From Pleomorphomonas sp. T1.2MG-36 (GTDB taxonomy: Bacteria; Pseudomonadota; Alphaproteobacteria; Rhizobiales; Pleomorphomonadaceae): a stretch of 64,000 bases of DNA. The stretch spans positions 868,001 through 932,000 of the forward strand of contig NZ_CATNLY010000023.1 in assembly GCF_950100655.1 (NCBI RefSeq). The letters are read 5' to 3'. The position numbers and the translations under genes were made by a program. Positions 56,552-64,000 of the stretch are shown one piece after another. Numbering within the stretch: position 1 is the stretch's first letter; every line of letters starts with the position of its first letter. The notes under the pieces were generated by a model. That model saw only the letters and a program-made list of their open reading frames with translations. It had not been told where the DNA came from and did no database searches.

Positions 56552-57331
56552 ATGGTTCAGCTCACGCTGCCGAAGAACTCGAAGATCAAGGCTGGCAAGG
56601 TCTGGCCGAAGCCGGAGGGCGCGACGCATGTTCGCGAGTTCCGCATCTATCGCTGGGATCCAGAGGACGGCCGCAACCCGCGGCTCGATACCTTCTTCGT
56701 CGACCTCGACGATTGCGGACCGATGGTGCTCGACGCGCTGTTGTGGATCAAGAACAAGGTCGATCCGACGTTGGCGCTGCGCCGCTCCTGCCGCGAGGGC
56801 ATCTGCGGCTCCTGCGCCATGAACATCGACGGCATGAACACGCTGGCCTGCACCAAGGGCATGGATGAGATCGACGGCCCCATCAAGATCTACCCGCTGC
56901 CGCACATGAACGTGGTGAAGGACCTGGTGCCCGATCTCAATCACTTCTATGCCCAGCACAAGTCGATCGAACCCTGGCTGCATACCTCATCGCCGACGCC
57001 GGAGACGGAGTGGCTGCAGAGCCATGACGACCGGCAGAAGCTCGATGGCCTCTACGAGTGCATTCTCTGCGCCTGCTGCTCCACCTCCTGCCCAAGCTAT
57101 TGGTGGAATGGCGACCGTTATCTCGGCCCTGCCATCCTGCTGCAGGCCTATCGCTGGCTGATCGACAGCCGCGACGAGGCCACTGGAGAACGGCTCGACA
57201 ATCTCGAGGATCCGTTCCGCCTCTATCGCTGCCACACCATCATGAACTGCGCCCAGACCTGCCCGAAGGGACTCAACCCGGCGAAGGCGATCGCCGAGAT
57301 CAAGAAGATGATGGTCGAGCGGCAGTTCTGA
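56552..57331 (+). CDS. sdhB: succinate dehydrogenase iron-sulfur subunit
   Basis: A 259-residue subunit of complex II. The 2Fe-2S site has Cys80, Cys85, Cys88 and Cys100 (CREGICGSC...C). The 4Fe-4S and 3Fe-4S sites are in [13 protein letters not shown] near residue 170 and [17 protein letters not shown] near 230. ATG at 56552 has AGGA about eight bases upstream. It is the last gene of the unit and is followed by a strong terminator. Confidence 0.96.
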   Translation: MVQLTLPKNSKIKAGKVWPKPEGATHVREFRIYRWDPEDGRNPRLDTFFVDLDDCGPMVLDALLWIKNKVDPTLALRRSCREGICGSCAMNIDGMNTLACTKGMDEIDGPIKIYPLPHMNVVKDLVPDLNHFYAQHKSIEPWLHTSSPTPETEWLQSHDDRQKLDGLYECILCACCSTSCPSYWWNGDRYLGPAILLQAYRWLIDSRDEATGERLDNLEDPFRLYRCHTIMNCAQTCPKGLNPAKAIAEIKKMMVERQF

Positions 57332-57353
57332 CTGTTTTTCGCATCGAGTTTGC

Positions 57354-57388
57354 AAGGCGGCCCGGCTCGCGTCGGTGCCGCCTTTTTT
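57354..57388 (+). terminator. intrinsic terminator after sdhB
   Basis: AAGGCGGC and GCCGCCTT form an eight-base stem with a 15-base loop, followed directly by TTTT, 22 bases after the sdhB stop. Confidence 0.85.
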
Positions 57389-57516
57389 GGGGCGCTGCCG
57401 CGACAACACCTTGCCCCCGACCCGCTTTCGTCCGCTTTCCACCCCATTAAGGACGGCTTCCTAGGGCTTAATGCCACCATGCGTCGGATTGTCCGGCGTC
57501 ACCGGAAGCCAAAGAA

Positions 57517-57669
57517 ATGTTCGTCCGCAAGTTCGTCGTCAGCCTCGTCTTCGCCGCCGCCTTCGCTCAGGCCCTCGCGGCCCTTGCCGAGCACGCCGCT
57601 GTGAAAAACGCCGCGGCGATGACGACCGTGATGGAGACCGCGGCCACGTCGGACGCGCCGACGTCCTGA
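57517..57669 (+). CDS. small secreted peptide, 50 residues
   Basis: An open frame of 50 codons that starts with a convincing signal peptide (MFVRKFVVSLVFAAAFAQAL) and has a short Ala/Thr-rich tail ending in TSDAPTS. Third-position G/C preference matches neighbouring genes. The ribosome site is only a GGA about 12 bases upstream, so expression is unproven. No family is recognised. Confidence 0.4.
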   Translation: MFVRKFVVSLVFAAAFAQALAALAEHAAVKNAAAMTTVMETAATSDAPTS

Positions 57670-58060
57670 CGCGAACCGCGGCCATTTTCTGCCCAGAAAG
57701 CCGGCAAAAGCATCCGCGATGGGATGCGAGCGGCAAAGCCAAACCGTAGGAGACCCCGGTTTGGTTACGCCCTTCGGCGGGGTTGAAGGCATGCCCCCGA
57801 GACTATACCTCGCCATCGACCGACCGGCGGCACGTCGATTCCGCTTTGAAGATGAATGGCCTAGACTTTTGTCTACCTCATTTTTCGGAAAGGCGCGAAT
57901 TGATGGCGCGCTTTATGCATTTGAGTTTTGCGGGAGGCGCGTCATCGGCCTGTCTCGCAAACGTCATGGAGAATCCATCGGCGCGGCGCAGAGGAGTGTG
58001 GGATCGTTCGAGCCCCCGAGGGGGCGGTGCTTTCCCGAGCATTTGAAGAAAGACGGAACG
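57670..58060. other. intergenic region with a stable hairpin
   Basis: About 390 bases with no convincing gene. CCAAACCG and CGGTTTGG at 57739-57764 form an eight-base stem with a ten-base loop and no U-run; further short GC-rich dyads follow to about 57800. It could be a small RNA or leader of the next gene, but no known riboswitch consensus is recognised. Confidence 0.35.
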
Positions 58061-58591
58061 ATGGCGTTGGTGACACCTCCGAGCGTCAGGGGCATGTTCA
58101 GGATGCAGACCGTCGATGTGCTGTTTCTGTGCGAAACCAACAGCGCGACCAGCCTGATGGCCGAAGCGCTGCTCAACCAGCGCGGTGACACGCGCATCCG
58201 CGCCTTCAGCGCCGGCAGCCGACCAGCCACGGCCCTGCTGCCGGAAGCCGCGCAGGCACTCACGCTGCGCGTCATACCGACCGATGGCCTGGAACCGAAG
58301 TCATGGGCCATATTCGCCCTGCCGGGTGGCCTTCGACCGCATATCGTAGTCGATCTTGCCACCGTGACCTGGACCGAGCCCGACTGCGCCCGTCTCGCCG
58401 AGTATGCGACGCTGCGCTGGCCCCTGCGCGATCCGGCACTGGTCGAGCGCAAGGCCGATCGCCGTGCCGTCACCGATACGGTGCTCAACGCCCTGCAGAC
58501 TCGAATCTCCGGCGAGCTGATGCGTCGTATCGACAGCGTCCGGCAGGCGATCGACAGCCAGCAGTCGCCGGCTTCGCGACAGTGGGCGTGA
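58061..58591 (+). CDS. low-molecular-weight phosphatase/ArsC-like protein with degenerate P-loop
   Basis: A 176-residue protein of the low-molecular-weight protein tyrosine phosphatase/thioredoxin-type arsenate reductase fold. The P-loop LFLCETNSATSLMAEALL aligns with the active enzymes' C-x5-R-(S/T). Cys24 is kept, but position 30 is Thr instead of the essential Arg. The later segment WPLRDPA resembles the ArsC WPxxDPA motif. Phosphatase or arsenate reductase activity is therefore doubtful; a regulatory or binding role is more likely. The C-terminal 40 residues are helical and Gln/Arg-rich. It stands alone; the ATG at 58061 follows GGAACG. Confidence 0.75.
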   Translation: MALVTPPSVRGMFRMQTVDVLFLCETNSATSLMAEALLNQRGDTRIRAFSAGSRPATALLPEAAQALTLRVIPTDGLEPKSWAIFALPGGLRPHIVVDLATVTWTEPDCARLAEYATLRWPLRDPALVERKADRRAVTDTVLNALQTRISGELMRRIDSVRQAIDSQQSPASRQWA

Positions 58592-58766
58592 CGAGCAACT
58601 AGGGAATCGGCCGCAATGGTGCGTGACGACGGACGACCGCTTGTCGTCGCGTGTCCCTTTGCGGCTTTTCATCGCGCTCTGCCTACTCAAATCCACGTTA
58701 ATTCAGCTAGTTAGCTCAATCTTCAGAACCTTCGGCGCGGACTTATTCTTTAAGCCGCATACCCTC

Positions 58767-58794
58767 TTGCGCTCCGACCGAACATCGTTATAGT
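58767..58794 (+). promoter_or_regulatory. promoter of the tRNA-Ser gene
   Basis: TTGCGC at 58767 and TATAGT at 58789, 16 bases apart, match alphaproteobacterial sigma-70 promoters of stable RNA genes. The tRNA starts 31 bases after the -10 element. Confidence 0.6.
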
Positions 58795-58825
58795 GCGCGG
58801 CCACGAGCCGGGGTGCCGGCCGTGT

Positions 58826-58915
58826 GGAGAGGTGGCCGAGTGGTTTAAGGCGCACGCCTGGAACGCGTGTATAGGGGCAACCCTATCGAGGGTTCGAATC
58901 CCTCCTTCTCCGCCA
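58826..58915 (+). tRNA. tRNA-Ser (anticodon GGA)
   Basis: A 90-base class II tRNA. The acceptor stem GGAGAGG pairs with CTTCTCC. The D-loop has GGCCGAGTGGTTTAAGGC; the anticodon stem CACGC/GCGTG encloses CTGGAAC with anticodon GGA. A long variable arm (TATAGGGGCAACCCTATCG) and the T-arm GGGTTCGAATCCC follow. The 3' CCA is encoded. It reads UCC and UCU serine codons. Confidence 0.97.
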
Positions 58916-59426
58916 TTATCGCAATCAAGCCATTCTCATTATTTCTCTTTCTTGTGGCGCCGGGGCTTTGCCGCGGGCCGCCATGGGCATGCGCCCAGCT
59001 CAGCCATGACAGACGGCCAACATGGTCTGCCGACCATCATGCACGGATCGGAATCGACCGCAGCCGATCGCCGCTGGAGGCCGAGCTTTTCGGGCCGGAC
59101 CCCGGCTAGCGGAGACACACCTGCGTCCCGTCAGGCGAAATGCGCGGACGGCGCAACATCGATCCGCCCAGGCGCAGTAAATCCGAGAGATCACGAATGT
59201 TATTTCCGACAATACGCACGGATCTCAGTTGTCCGAATTGTATCGAACGAGACTGCAAAAAACAGAAATAACATCGGCTCCGGCTTAACTAAAATACAGG
59301 GTTTATAGTTCAGCTTGACTACTTGCCATTGGTGGATGTTCGGCGGTTTCGCCCCCACCGTCGGATCGTTCTCGCGCCGGTGCCAGGCGGAGAAACCGGC
59401 ACCTCGGAAGTTTGGCCGGAGGTTTC
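58916..59426. other. intergenic region before the chemoreceptor gene
   Basis: About 510 bases with no supported gene. The stretch from about 59195 to 59310 is AT-rich. ATGTTATTTC at 59197-59206 and GAAATAACAT at 59265-59274 form a ten-base inverted repeat 58 bases apart, upstream of the chemoreceptor gene. Confidence 0.45.
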
Positions 59427-61415
59427 ATGTTCGATCGTCTGCGCATCATTTCCCGCATTGCCCTGATCTGTGGCGTCATGATCATTCCGGTTCTTACTTT
59501 CGGCACGATGTTCTTCGAACAGTCGCGGGAGCAAAGCCGGCAGACGGCGGCCGAGAAGAAGGGCATGGAGCATTACCGGCTGGGCTTTGCCCTGTGGGAA
59601 GCGCTGCTCGTCGAAGAGCGGGCACCGGGCGCCGCCATGTCGCAACCGGTTGCCGATTTGCGCAAGACCTATGCCGAGGCCGCGACGGCCTATGATGGCC
59701 TGCATGGCACGGAGAAGCTTTCGAAGGACTTCCTCGCCGCGGCCGAAGTGGGGCGCGGCAACGAAGCCAAGGTGACCGGCCTGGAGTTGCTCAACCTGGT
59801 GCGCAATGCGTCGGAGCTGACGCTCGATCCGAAGGCATCCAGCTACTATCTGATCGACGCGGCGACCCTGCAGATGCCGACCCTCTTGATGGCCTCCAGC
59901 AACCTCGGCGATCTCTTCGATCTCGCCAACCGTACCAAGGGTTTCATCACGCCGCAGCAACGCATCGATATCGTCAGCGCGCTGCACGACATCGACAATA
60001 GCGCCACCACCCTCGCCTACGACTTCCAGACCGGCTTGTCCGGGCTATCCGATGCGAAGGCCGCCGATCTCAAGACCAAGGCGACCAGCCTCGCCAAGGC
60101 GGCGGAGGCGTTTGCCGACAAGCTCAGACCGGCCGTGCAGACACTGGCTACCGGCAAGTTTCCCAAGGATCTCAACGCTGGCGTCGCCGACGCCAAGGCG
60201 GCGCTGCGCACCGAGACGCTGGCGCTCTGGCATCAGACGGAGGTCGAAGTGGGCACTCTTCTCGACGACCGCCTCAGTGGCCTCAGGTGGGCCTTTTACG
60301 GCAACCTCGCCATCATCGCCTTGATTTTGGCGGTTGCCGGCGTGCTTGCCTATGTCGTCACCCGCTCGATCTCCCGGCAACTGACGCGCCTTACCGGTGT
60401 TCTGGGTGATATCGAGACCGGCCGGTTCGATATCGAAATCCCCTATGCCGCTTTGCGGAACGAAATCGGCGCCATGGCGAAGAGTTTCGCCGTTTTCCGC
60501 GACGGCCTTGCCGAGGCCGAGCGCATGCGGCTCGAAAGAGAAGGCCAAAGCGCCGAGGCGATCCATGCCGCCGACCGCCGCATAAAGCTGGTGTCGGTCT
60601 TCACGGATCGGATGACCGCGCTGGCCGGGGCCTTCACCGCGTCGTCGGGCGAAGTGAACACCGCCGCCGAAGGCCTTTCGGCCAATGCGCGACACTCGGC
60701 CGACCGCACGGATGTGGTGAACACCGCAGCCGAGGAGGCATCGGTCAACGTCAATACCGTCGCCTCGGCGACGGAAGAACTGGCGGCCTCCATCGGCGAG
60801 ATCGCCGGCCAGGTTCGCAAGTCGGCCGAGGTCGCCGCCACTGCTGCCAATGACGCAACGCTGTCCGAACAAAGCATCGGCGCATTGTCGGCAGCGGCCG
60901 AGAAAATCGGCGACGTCGTCAGCCTGATCTCGGCGATCGCCGAACAAACCAATCTTCTGGCGCTCAATGCCACTATCGAGGCGGCACGGGCCGGCGAGGC
61001 AGGCAAGGGATTCGCGGTCGTGGCGTCTGAGGTGAAGCAGCTCGCTTCGCAAACCGCCAAGGCCACCGCCGACATCTCGCAGAAAATCGTCGAAATCCAG
61101 ACCCAGACCTCGACCTCGGTCGATGCCATCTCCCGCATCGTCAACACCGTTCGCTCGCTGGGCGACATCACCCAGGCCATCTCGGCCGCCGTCGAGCAAC
61201 AGGGTGTCGCGACCCGCGAGATCGCCGTCAATTGCCAGCGTGCCGCCGCCGGCGCCGGCGCGGTCACCGAGAATATCGGCGAAGTGGCTGCCGCCGTCGA
61301 CCTGACGGGCACGTCGGCCGGTCGGCTGACCAATCTCGCCCACGATCTTGCGCGCCGTGCCGAGGACCTCAATCAGGAGGTCGGCGCGTTCGCCGAGCAA
61401 CTGGCCGCCGCCTGA
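59427..61415 (+). CDS. methyl-accepting chemotaxis protein
   Basis: A 662-residue chemoreceptor. Helix 1 is at residues about 8-30; a long, mostly helical periplasmic sensor region (about 30-290) follows, then helix 2 ([19 protein letters not shown]) and a HAMP domain ([19 protein letters not shown]). The cytoplasmic signalling domain has the conserved hairpin tip [30 protein letters not shown] (positions about 510-540). The periplasmic part resembles helical-bundle sensors, so the ligand is unknown. ATG at 59427 follows GGAGG. It stands alone, convergent with the histidine kinase gene. Confidence 0.93.
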   Translation: MFDRLRIISRIALICGVMIIPVLTFGTMFFEQSREQSRQTAAEKKGMEHYRLGFALWEALLVEERAPGAAMSQPVADLRKTYAEAATAYDGLHGTEKLSKDFLAAAEVGRGNEAKVTGLELLNLVRNASELTLDPKASSYYLIDAATLQMPTLLMASSNLGDLFDLANRTKGFITPQQRIDIVSALHDIDNSATTLAYDFQTGLSGLSDAKAADLKTKATSLAKAAEAFADKLRPAVQTLATGKFPKDLNAGVADAKAALRTETLALWHQTEVEVGTLLDDRLSGLRWAFYGNLAIIALILAVAGVLAYVVTRSISRQLTRLTGVLGDIETGRFDIEIPYAALRNEIGAMAKSFAVFRDGLAEAERMRLEREGQSAEAIHAADRRIKLVSVFTDRMTALAGAFTASSGEVNTAAEGLSANARHSADRTDVVNTAAEEASVNVNTVASATEELAASIGEIAGQVRKSAEVAATAANDATLSEQSIGALSAAAEKIGDVVSLISAIAEQTNLLALNATIEAARAGEAGKGFAVVASEVKQLASQTAKATADISQKIVEIQTQTSTSVDAISRIVNTVRSLGDITQAISAAVEQQGVATREIAVNCQRAAAGAGAVTENIGEVAAAVDLTGTSAGRLTNLAHDLARRAEDLNQEVGAFAEQLAAA

Positions 61416-61539
61416 CAAGCGGCATGCTACGAAGCGGATGGGGTTCCGGCGAGACGGAGACCGGTGGGCGACCACCATCTCGTACAAGGTTCCTCGCCCG
61501 GCCCGGCAGGGGCGGTTGTCCGCGAACCGTCACCGATAG

Positions 61540-63132
61540 TCAGCTCGTGGCGTCGGCGGCAGGCAGATCAAGGCGGAAGGCGGCTCCCCTCTCGCTGTCG
61601 GCAAGCTCCAGGCTACCCTTGTGGGTCGCCACCATGGCGCGCGCAATGGAAAGCCCCATGCCGGTGCCGCCGTCGGCCCGGCGCGTGGTGAAGAACGGAT
61701 CGAAGACACGCCCCCTGTTGGCCGGCGAGATGCCGGGACCATCGTCGGTCACGGACACGATCACCCGTCGCCCCTCGGACATTGTCGAGATGACGACATG
61801 GGCAGCCCCGGCCCGGATGGCGTTGTCGACGAGGTGGCAAAGAACCAGTGCCAGCGTTTCCGACGACATGGCGACGCGTCGGTCGGGATCGCCCTCCACC
61901 TTGAACTTCAATGCCGGTCGCCCTTCGCGAAGGGCGTCGATCACGTCGGCTGGCCGGCAGGTGCCGACGATGGGCATCGTCTCGGCACGGGCAAAATCGC
62001 GAAGACGAGCCACCAAGGCGCCGAGACGGTCGGCATTGTTCTGGATTCCAACGAGGAACTCCAGCCGTTGGGCCGGTGTCATGGTCGGTTCGGCGACATC
62101 GTCGACGAGCAACTCGGCAGCGCCGGAAATGGCCGTCAGCGGCGACTTCAGCTCATGGGAAACATGGGCGGCAAAGGTTGCCACATACTCCGAACGGGCG
62201 GCCAAACCGGCCGCCATATCGAGAAGGCTTTGCGAGAGCCGAGCGAACTCGGCCGTGCCATGGTGATCGAGGGGCTTCAGCGCGTCGCGGTCTCCATCGG
62301 CGATCGCCGTGGTGCGCGCGATCAGAGCCCGTACCGGCCGAATGATGGTCCGATGGAAGACGAAGCCGATGACCGACGTCGCGGCCAGTACGCTCAACAG
62401 GGCGAGCCCGGCCTTGTGACGCTCCTGGTAGAGTTGCTTGAGCGCGTTAGCCGGCGTGCGCGACGCATAGACGACGGCTGCCACGCGCCCGTCGACGGCA
62501 ACCGGCAGAGCGACGAACACGCGGATGTCCGCCCCTCGGCTGATCGAGTCGAGCGCGGGTATCGAGCGCTTGGAATTGCGCTGCCGCAGCACCGCCCGGT
62601 ACTCTCCCGCCAACGCGGCCGCCACCTCCGGCAAGCTCGCCAGCGACTTCCCGACCTCCTCGCCACCGGCCACGACCACTCCGTCAGCGTCGAGGATACG
62701 GAAGCCGGCAAGGGTCGTCGCCCGGATGGCCATCAATTCGGGGGCAAGGCGAAAGCCGAGATCGGCAAGGGGCGACGGACCGGCGACGGGCGTTGCGTCC
62801 GGCCGCTGAGGCAAAACCGTATCGGCCGCGAGATCGAGGCGGGGCAAGACGGGAGCGAGACCGTCCACGTCCGGCGTCCCCACCCGAACGACCGGCCCAA
62901 GCCGCAGGCCGGGAGGTGGATTGTCAGCCAGCTCGACACCGATCCGCGCGGCGACGGCGGCACTCTGGGCGATCAGCTCGCCTTCGGTCTGGCGGATCAG
63001 TTGATTGTCGTAGATGCGAAAGAAGATGACACTGCCGAGCGGAAGAGAGGCCACCAGCATCAGGACGCAGGCGATCACGAGACCAAGCCGCGGTCTCCAC
63101 TTTTGCCGCACGCGCGGCGCCGTCGCGCTCAC
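61540..63132 (-). CDS. sensor histidine kinase
   Basis: A 530-residue membrane kinase. Helix 1 lies at about residues 18-40, a periplasmic sensor region runs from 45 to 240 and helix 2 from about 242 to 260; a HAMP segment follows. The HisKA domain has phospho-acceptor His326 in HVSHELKSPLTAI, and the ATPase domain has N-box HLVDNAIRAG, G1 DDGPGIS and G2 GGTGMGLSI. The GTG start at 63132 overlaps the response regulator stop by four bases. It resembles the CreC/ChvG-like class in layout, but the signal is unknown. Confidence 0.92.
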   Translation of the reverse strand: MSATAPRVRQKWRPRLGLVIACVLMLVASLPLGSVIFFRIYDNQLIRQTEGELIAQSAAVAARIGVELADNPPPGLRLGPVVRVGTPDVDGLAPVLPRLDLAADTVLPQRPDATPVAGPSPLADLGFRLAPELMAIRATTLAGFRILDADGVVVAGGEEVGKSLASLPEVAAALAGEYRAVLRQRNSKRSIPALDSISRGADIRVFVALPVAVDGRVAAVVYASRTPANALKQLYQERHKAGLALLSVLAATSVIGFVFHRTIIRPVRALIARTTAIADGDRDALKPLDHHGTAEFARLSQSLLDMAAGLAARSEYVATFAAHVSHELKSPLTAISGAAELLVDDVAEPTMTPAQRLEFLVGIQNNADRLGALVARLRDFARAETMPIVGTCRPADVIDALREGRPALKFKVEGDPDRRVAMSSETLALVLCHLVDNAIRAGAAHVVISTMSEGRRVIVSVTDDGPGISPANRGRVFDPFFTTRRADGGTGMGLSIARAMVATHKGSLELADSERGAAFRLDLPAADATS

Positions 63133-63827
63133 GATGCTGCCACGCAGGGGCCGAGCCGGAAGCCGACGCCGTGCACCGTTTCGATGACCGACGCACAGCC
63201 GGCAGCGCCAAGCTTGGCGCGGATGTTGCGGATGTGGCTGTCGACGGTGCGGTCCGATACGTGAATGGCGTCCGACCAGGCCTCCTCCAGGATCCGCTCG
63301 CGGTCGAACACCTGGTTCGGCCGGCTCATCAGCGCCCGAAGGATGGCGAACTCCTGGGCGGTGAGAGCCACAGAACGCTCGCCAACCATGGTACGATGTC
63401 CGTCGGGATCGAGCGAGACAACGCCCCGAGCGAGGCAGCGAACGTCGGAGGCGCCGGACCCGCGACTGCGTTTCAGAATGGCGGCGACGCGCGCCACCAG
63501 TTCGCGTGGCGAGAAGGGCTTGGTGACGTAGTCGTCGCCGCCGAGTTCAAGCCCGAGCACCCGGTCGATTTCCTCGTCGCGAGCCGACAGGAACAGGATC
63601 GGGACCTCGCTGGTCTTGCGGATTTCGCGGCAGGCGGCGAATCCGTCCATCTCCGGCATGCCGATGTCGAGGACGACGAGATCGGGAGCCTCCCTGAGAA
63701 ACAGGGAGAGGGCGGTCCGTCCGTCGCCGGCGGCGTGCGTTCGATGGCCGGCCTTTTCCAAGGCGAAGGTGATCACCGAGCGGATGGCGGGATCGTCATC
63801 GACCACCAGAATAAAAGCAGGCTGCAT
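63129..63827 (-). CDS. OmpR-family response regulator
   Basis: A 232-residue regulator. The receiver domain has the acidic pocket VVDDDP at residues 8-13, phospho-acceptor Asp54 in VVLDIGMPEMDG and Lys103 in YVTKPFSP. The C-terminal winged helix DNA-binding domain (about 130-230) has VSDRTVDSHIRNIRAKL as recognition helix. It pairs with the kinase gene, which it overlaps by four bases. ATG at 63827 begins the receiver domain. Confidence 0.95.
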   Translation of the reverse strand: MQPAFILVVDDDPAIRSVITFALEKAGHRTHAAGDGRTALSLFLREAPDLVVLDIGMPEMDGFAACREIRKTSEVPILFLSARDEEIDRVLGLELGGDDYVTKPFSPRELVARVAAILKRSRGSGASDVRCLARGVVSLDPDGHRTMVGERSVALTAQEFAILRALMSRPNQVFDRERILEEAWSDAIHVSDRTVDSHIRNIRAKLGAAGCASVIETVHGVGFRLGPCVAAS

Positions 63828-63834
63828 GACGAGA

Positions 63835-63999
63835 TCACCGGGGTTGGGAAGCGGTCCATCGAGGCGCCTCGGACAGATAACGCCTGAGCCGCCAATCTGC
63901 AAAGCTCCAGGTGCGCCAGGTCTGTTGCCCTGCAAGCAGCTGATCGGCGGCCCGATCGCGCCAGTCGTCGAGGGAGACGCCGGTCCAGGCACCTTCGAA
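63835..63999 (-). CDS. C-terminal end of an unidentified protein (truncated by the window edge)
   Basis: A frame open from the window end to a TGA at 63835-63837 encodes 54 residues rich in Trp, Arg and Ala (FEGAWTGVSLDDWRDRAADQ at the edge, ending TASQPR). The codon bias fits a real gene and the stop lies seven bases before the response regulator start, which suggests one operon. The fragment is too short to name. Confidence 0.55.
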   Translation of the reverse strand, partial: FEGAWTGVSLDDWRDRAADQLLAGQQTWRTWSFADWRLRRYLSEAPRWTASQPR

Positions 64000-64000
64000 G

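Noticed and set aside
57739..57764. Stem-loop as a terminator or riboswitch.
   Set aside because: No U-run follows and no known riboswitch consensus fits, so it was kept only as part of the intergenic description.

Overview
The window reads as one contiguous piece of a high-G+C alphaproteobacterial chromosome, probably Hyphomicrobiales. The evidence is the gene set: clade I nosRZDFYLX with pseudoazurin, NnrR-like TTGCG-N4-CGCAA boxes, a DmeRF metal-efflux pair, sdhCDAB and tonB-exbBD. A family closer to Pleomorphomonadaceae than to Rhizobiaceae is possible, but that is only an impression. Coding density is high. One insertion sequence (IS200 type) and one tRNA are visible. I saw no rRNA, CRISPR array or prophage.

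Layout. 1-7 kb: the 3' end of a TamB-like gene, two aldo/keto reductases and an ABC exporter. 7-9 kb: dmeR-dmeF (minus strand) with a clear operator, then an IS200-type element. 9-17.7 kb: a sugar uptake and salvage module. It has a periplasmic-binding ABC importer, methylthioribose kinase (mtnK), methylthioribose-1-phosphate isomerase (mtnA), a SorC-type regulator and a class II aldolase. Together these can take a 5-modified ribose through a DHAP shunt. A shared operator-like sequence lies in both divergent promoter regions of this module.

17.7-28.2 kb: the complete nitrous oxide reductase cluster nosRZDFYLX plus nnrS and pseudoazurin, with NnrR-type boxes ahead of nosR and ahead of pseudoazurin. 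28.3-30.9 kb: tonB, exbD, exbB and a small secreted protein. 31.4-45.6 kb: an exopolysaccharide locus made of two convergent transcription units. The plus-strand unit encodes a GNAT/FemAB-like protein, an aldo/keto reductase, a GMC oxidoreductase and a WecG-type glycosyltransferase. The minus-strand unit has nine tightly coupled genes: chain-length protein, UDP-glucuronate decarboxylase, GH10 glycosidase, priming transferase, deacetylase, flippase, ligase, GT2 and GT4.

45.8-53 kb: a YbaK deacylase, a DUF1737 protein, an SbmA/YddA-like ABC transporter, and an operon of GH3 beta-glucosidase, GH144-like beta-glucanase and alpha/beta hydrolase that probably degrades a beta-glucan. 53.3-57.4 kb: sdhCDAB, interrupted between sdhA and sdhB by an unrelated low-G+C lipoprotein gene. 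57.5-64 kb: a small secreted peptide, a phosphatase-like protein whose active site lacks the catalytic arginine, tRNA-Ser(GGA), a chemoreceptor, and a histidine kinase/response regulator pair followed by the end of one more gene at the window edge.

The most interesting parts are the regulated DHAP-shunt sugar module, the exopolysaccharide locus (a xylanase-family enzyme embedded beside UDP-xylose synthesis, and an oxidase/reductase pair that could epimerise a sugar), the lipoprotein inserted in the sdh operon, and the IS200 element with its ribosome-site-masking hairpin.
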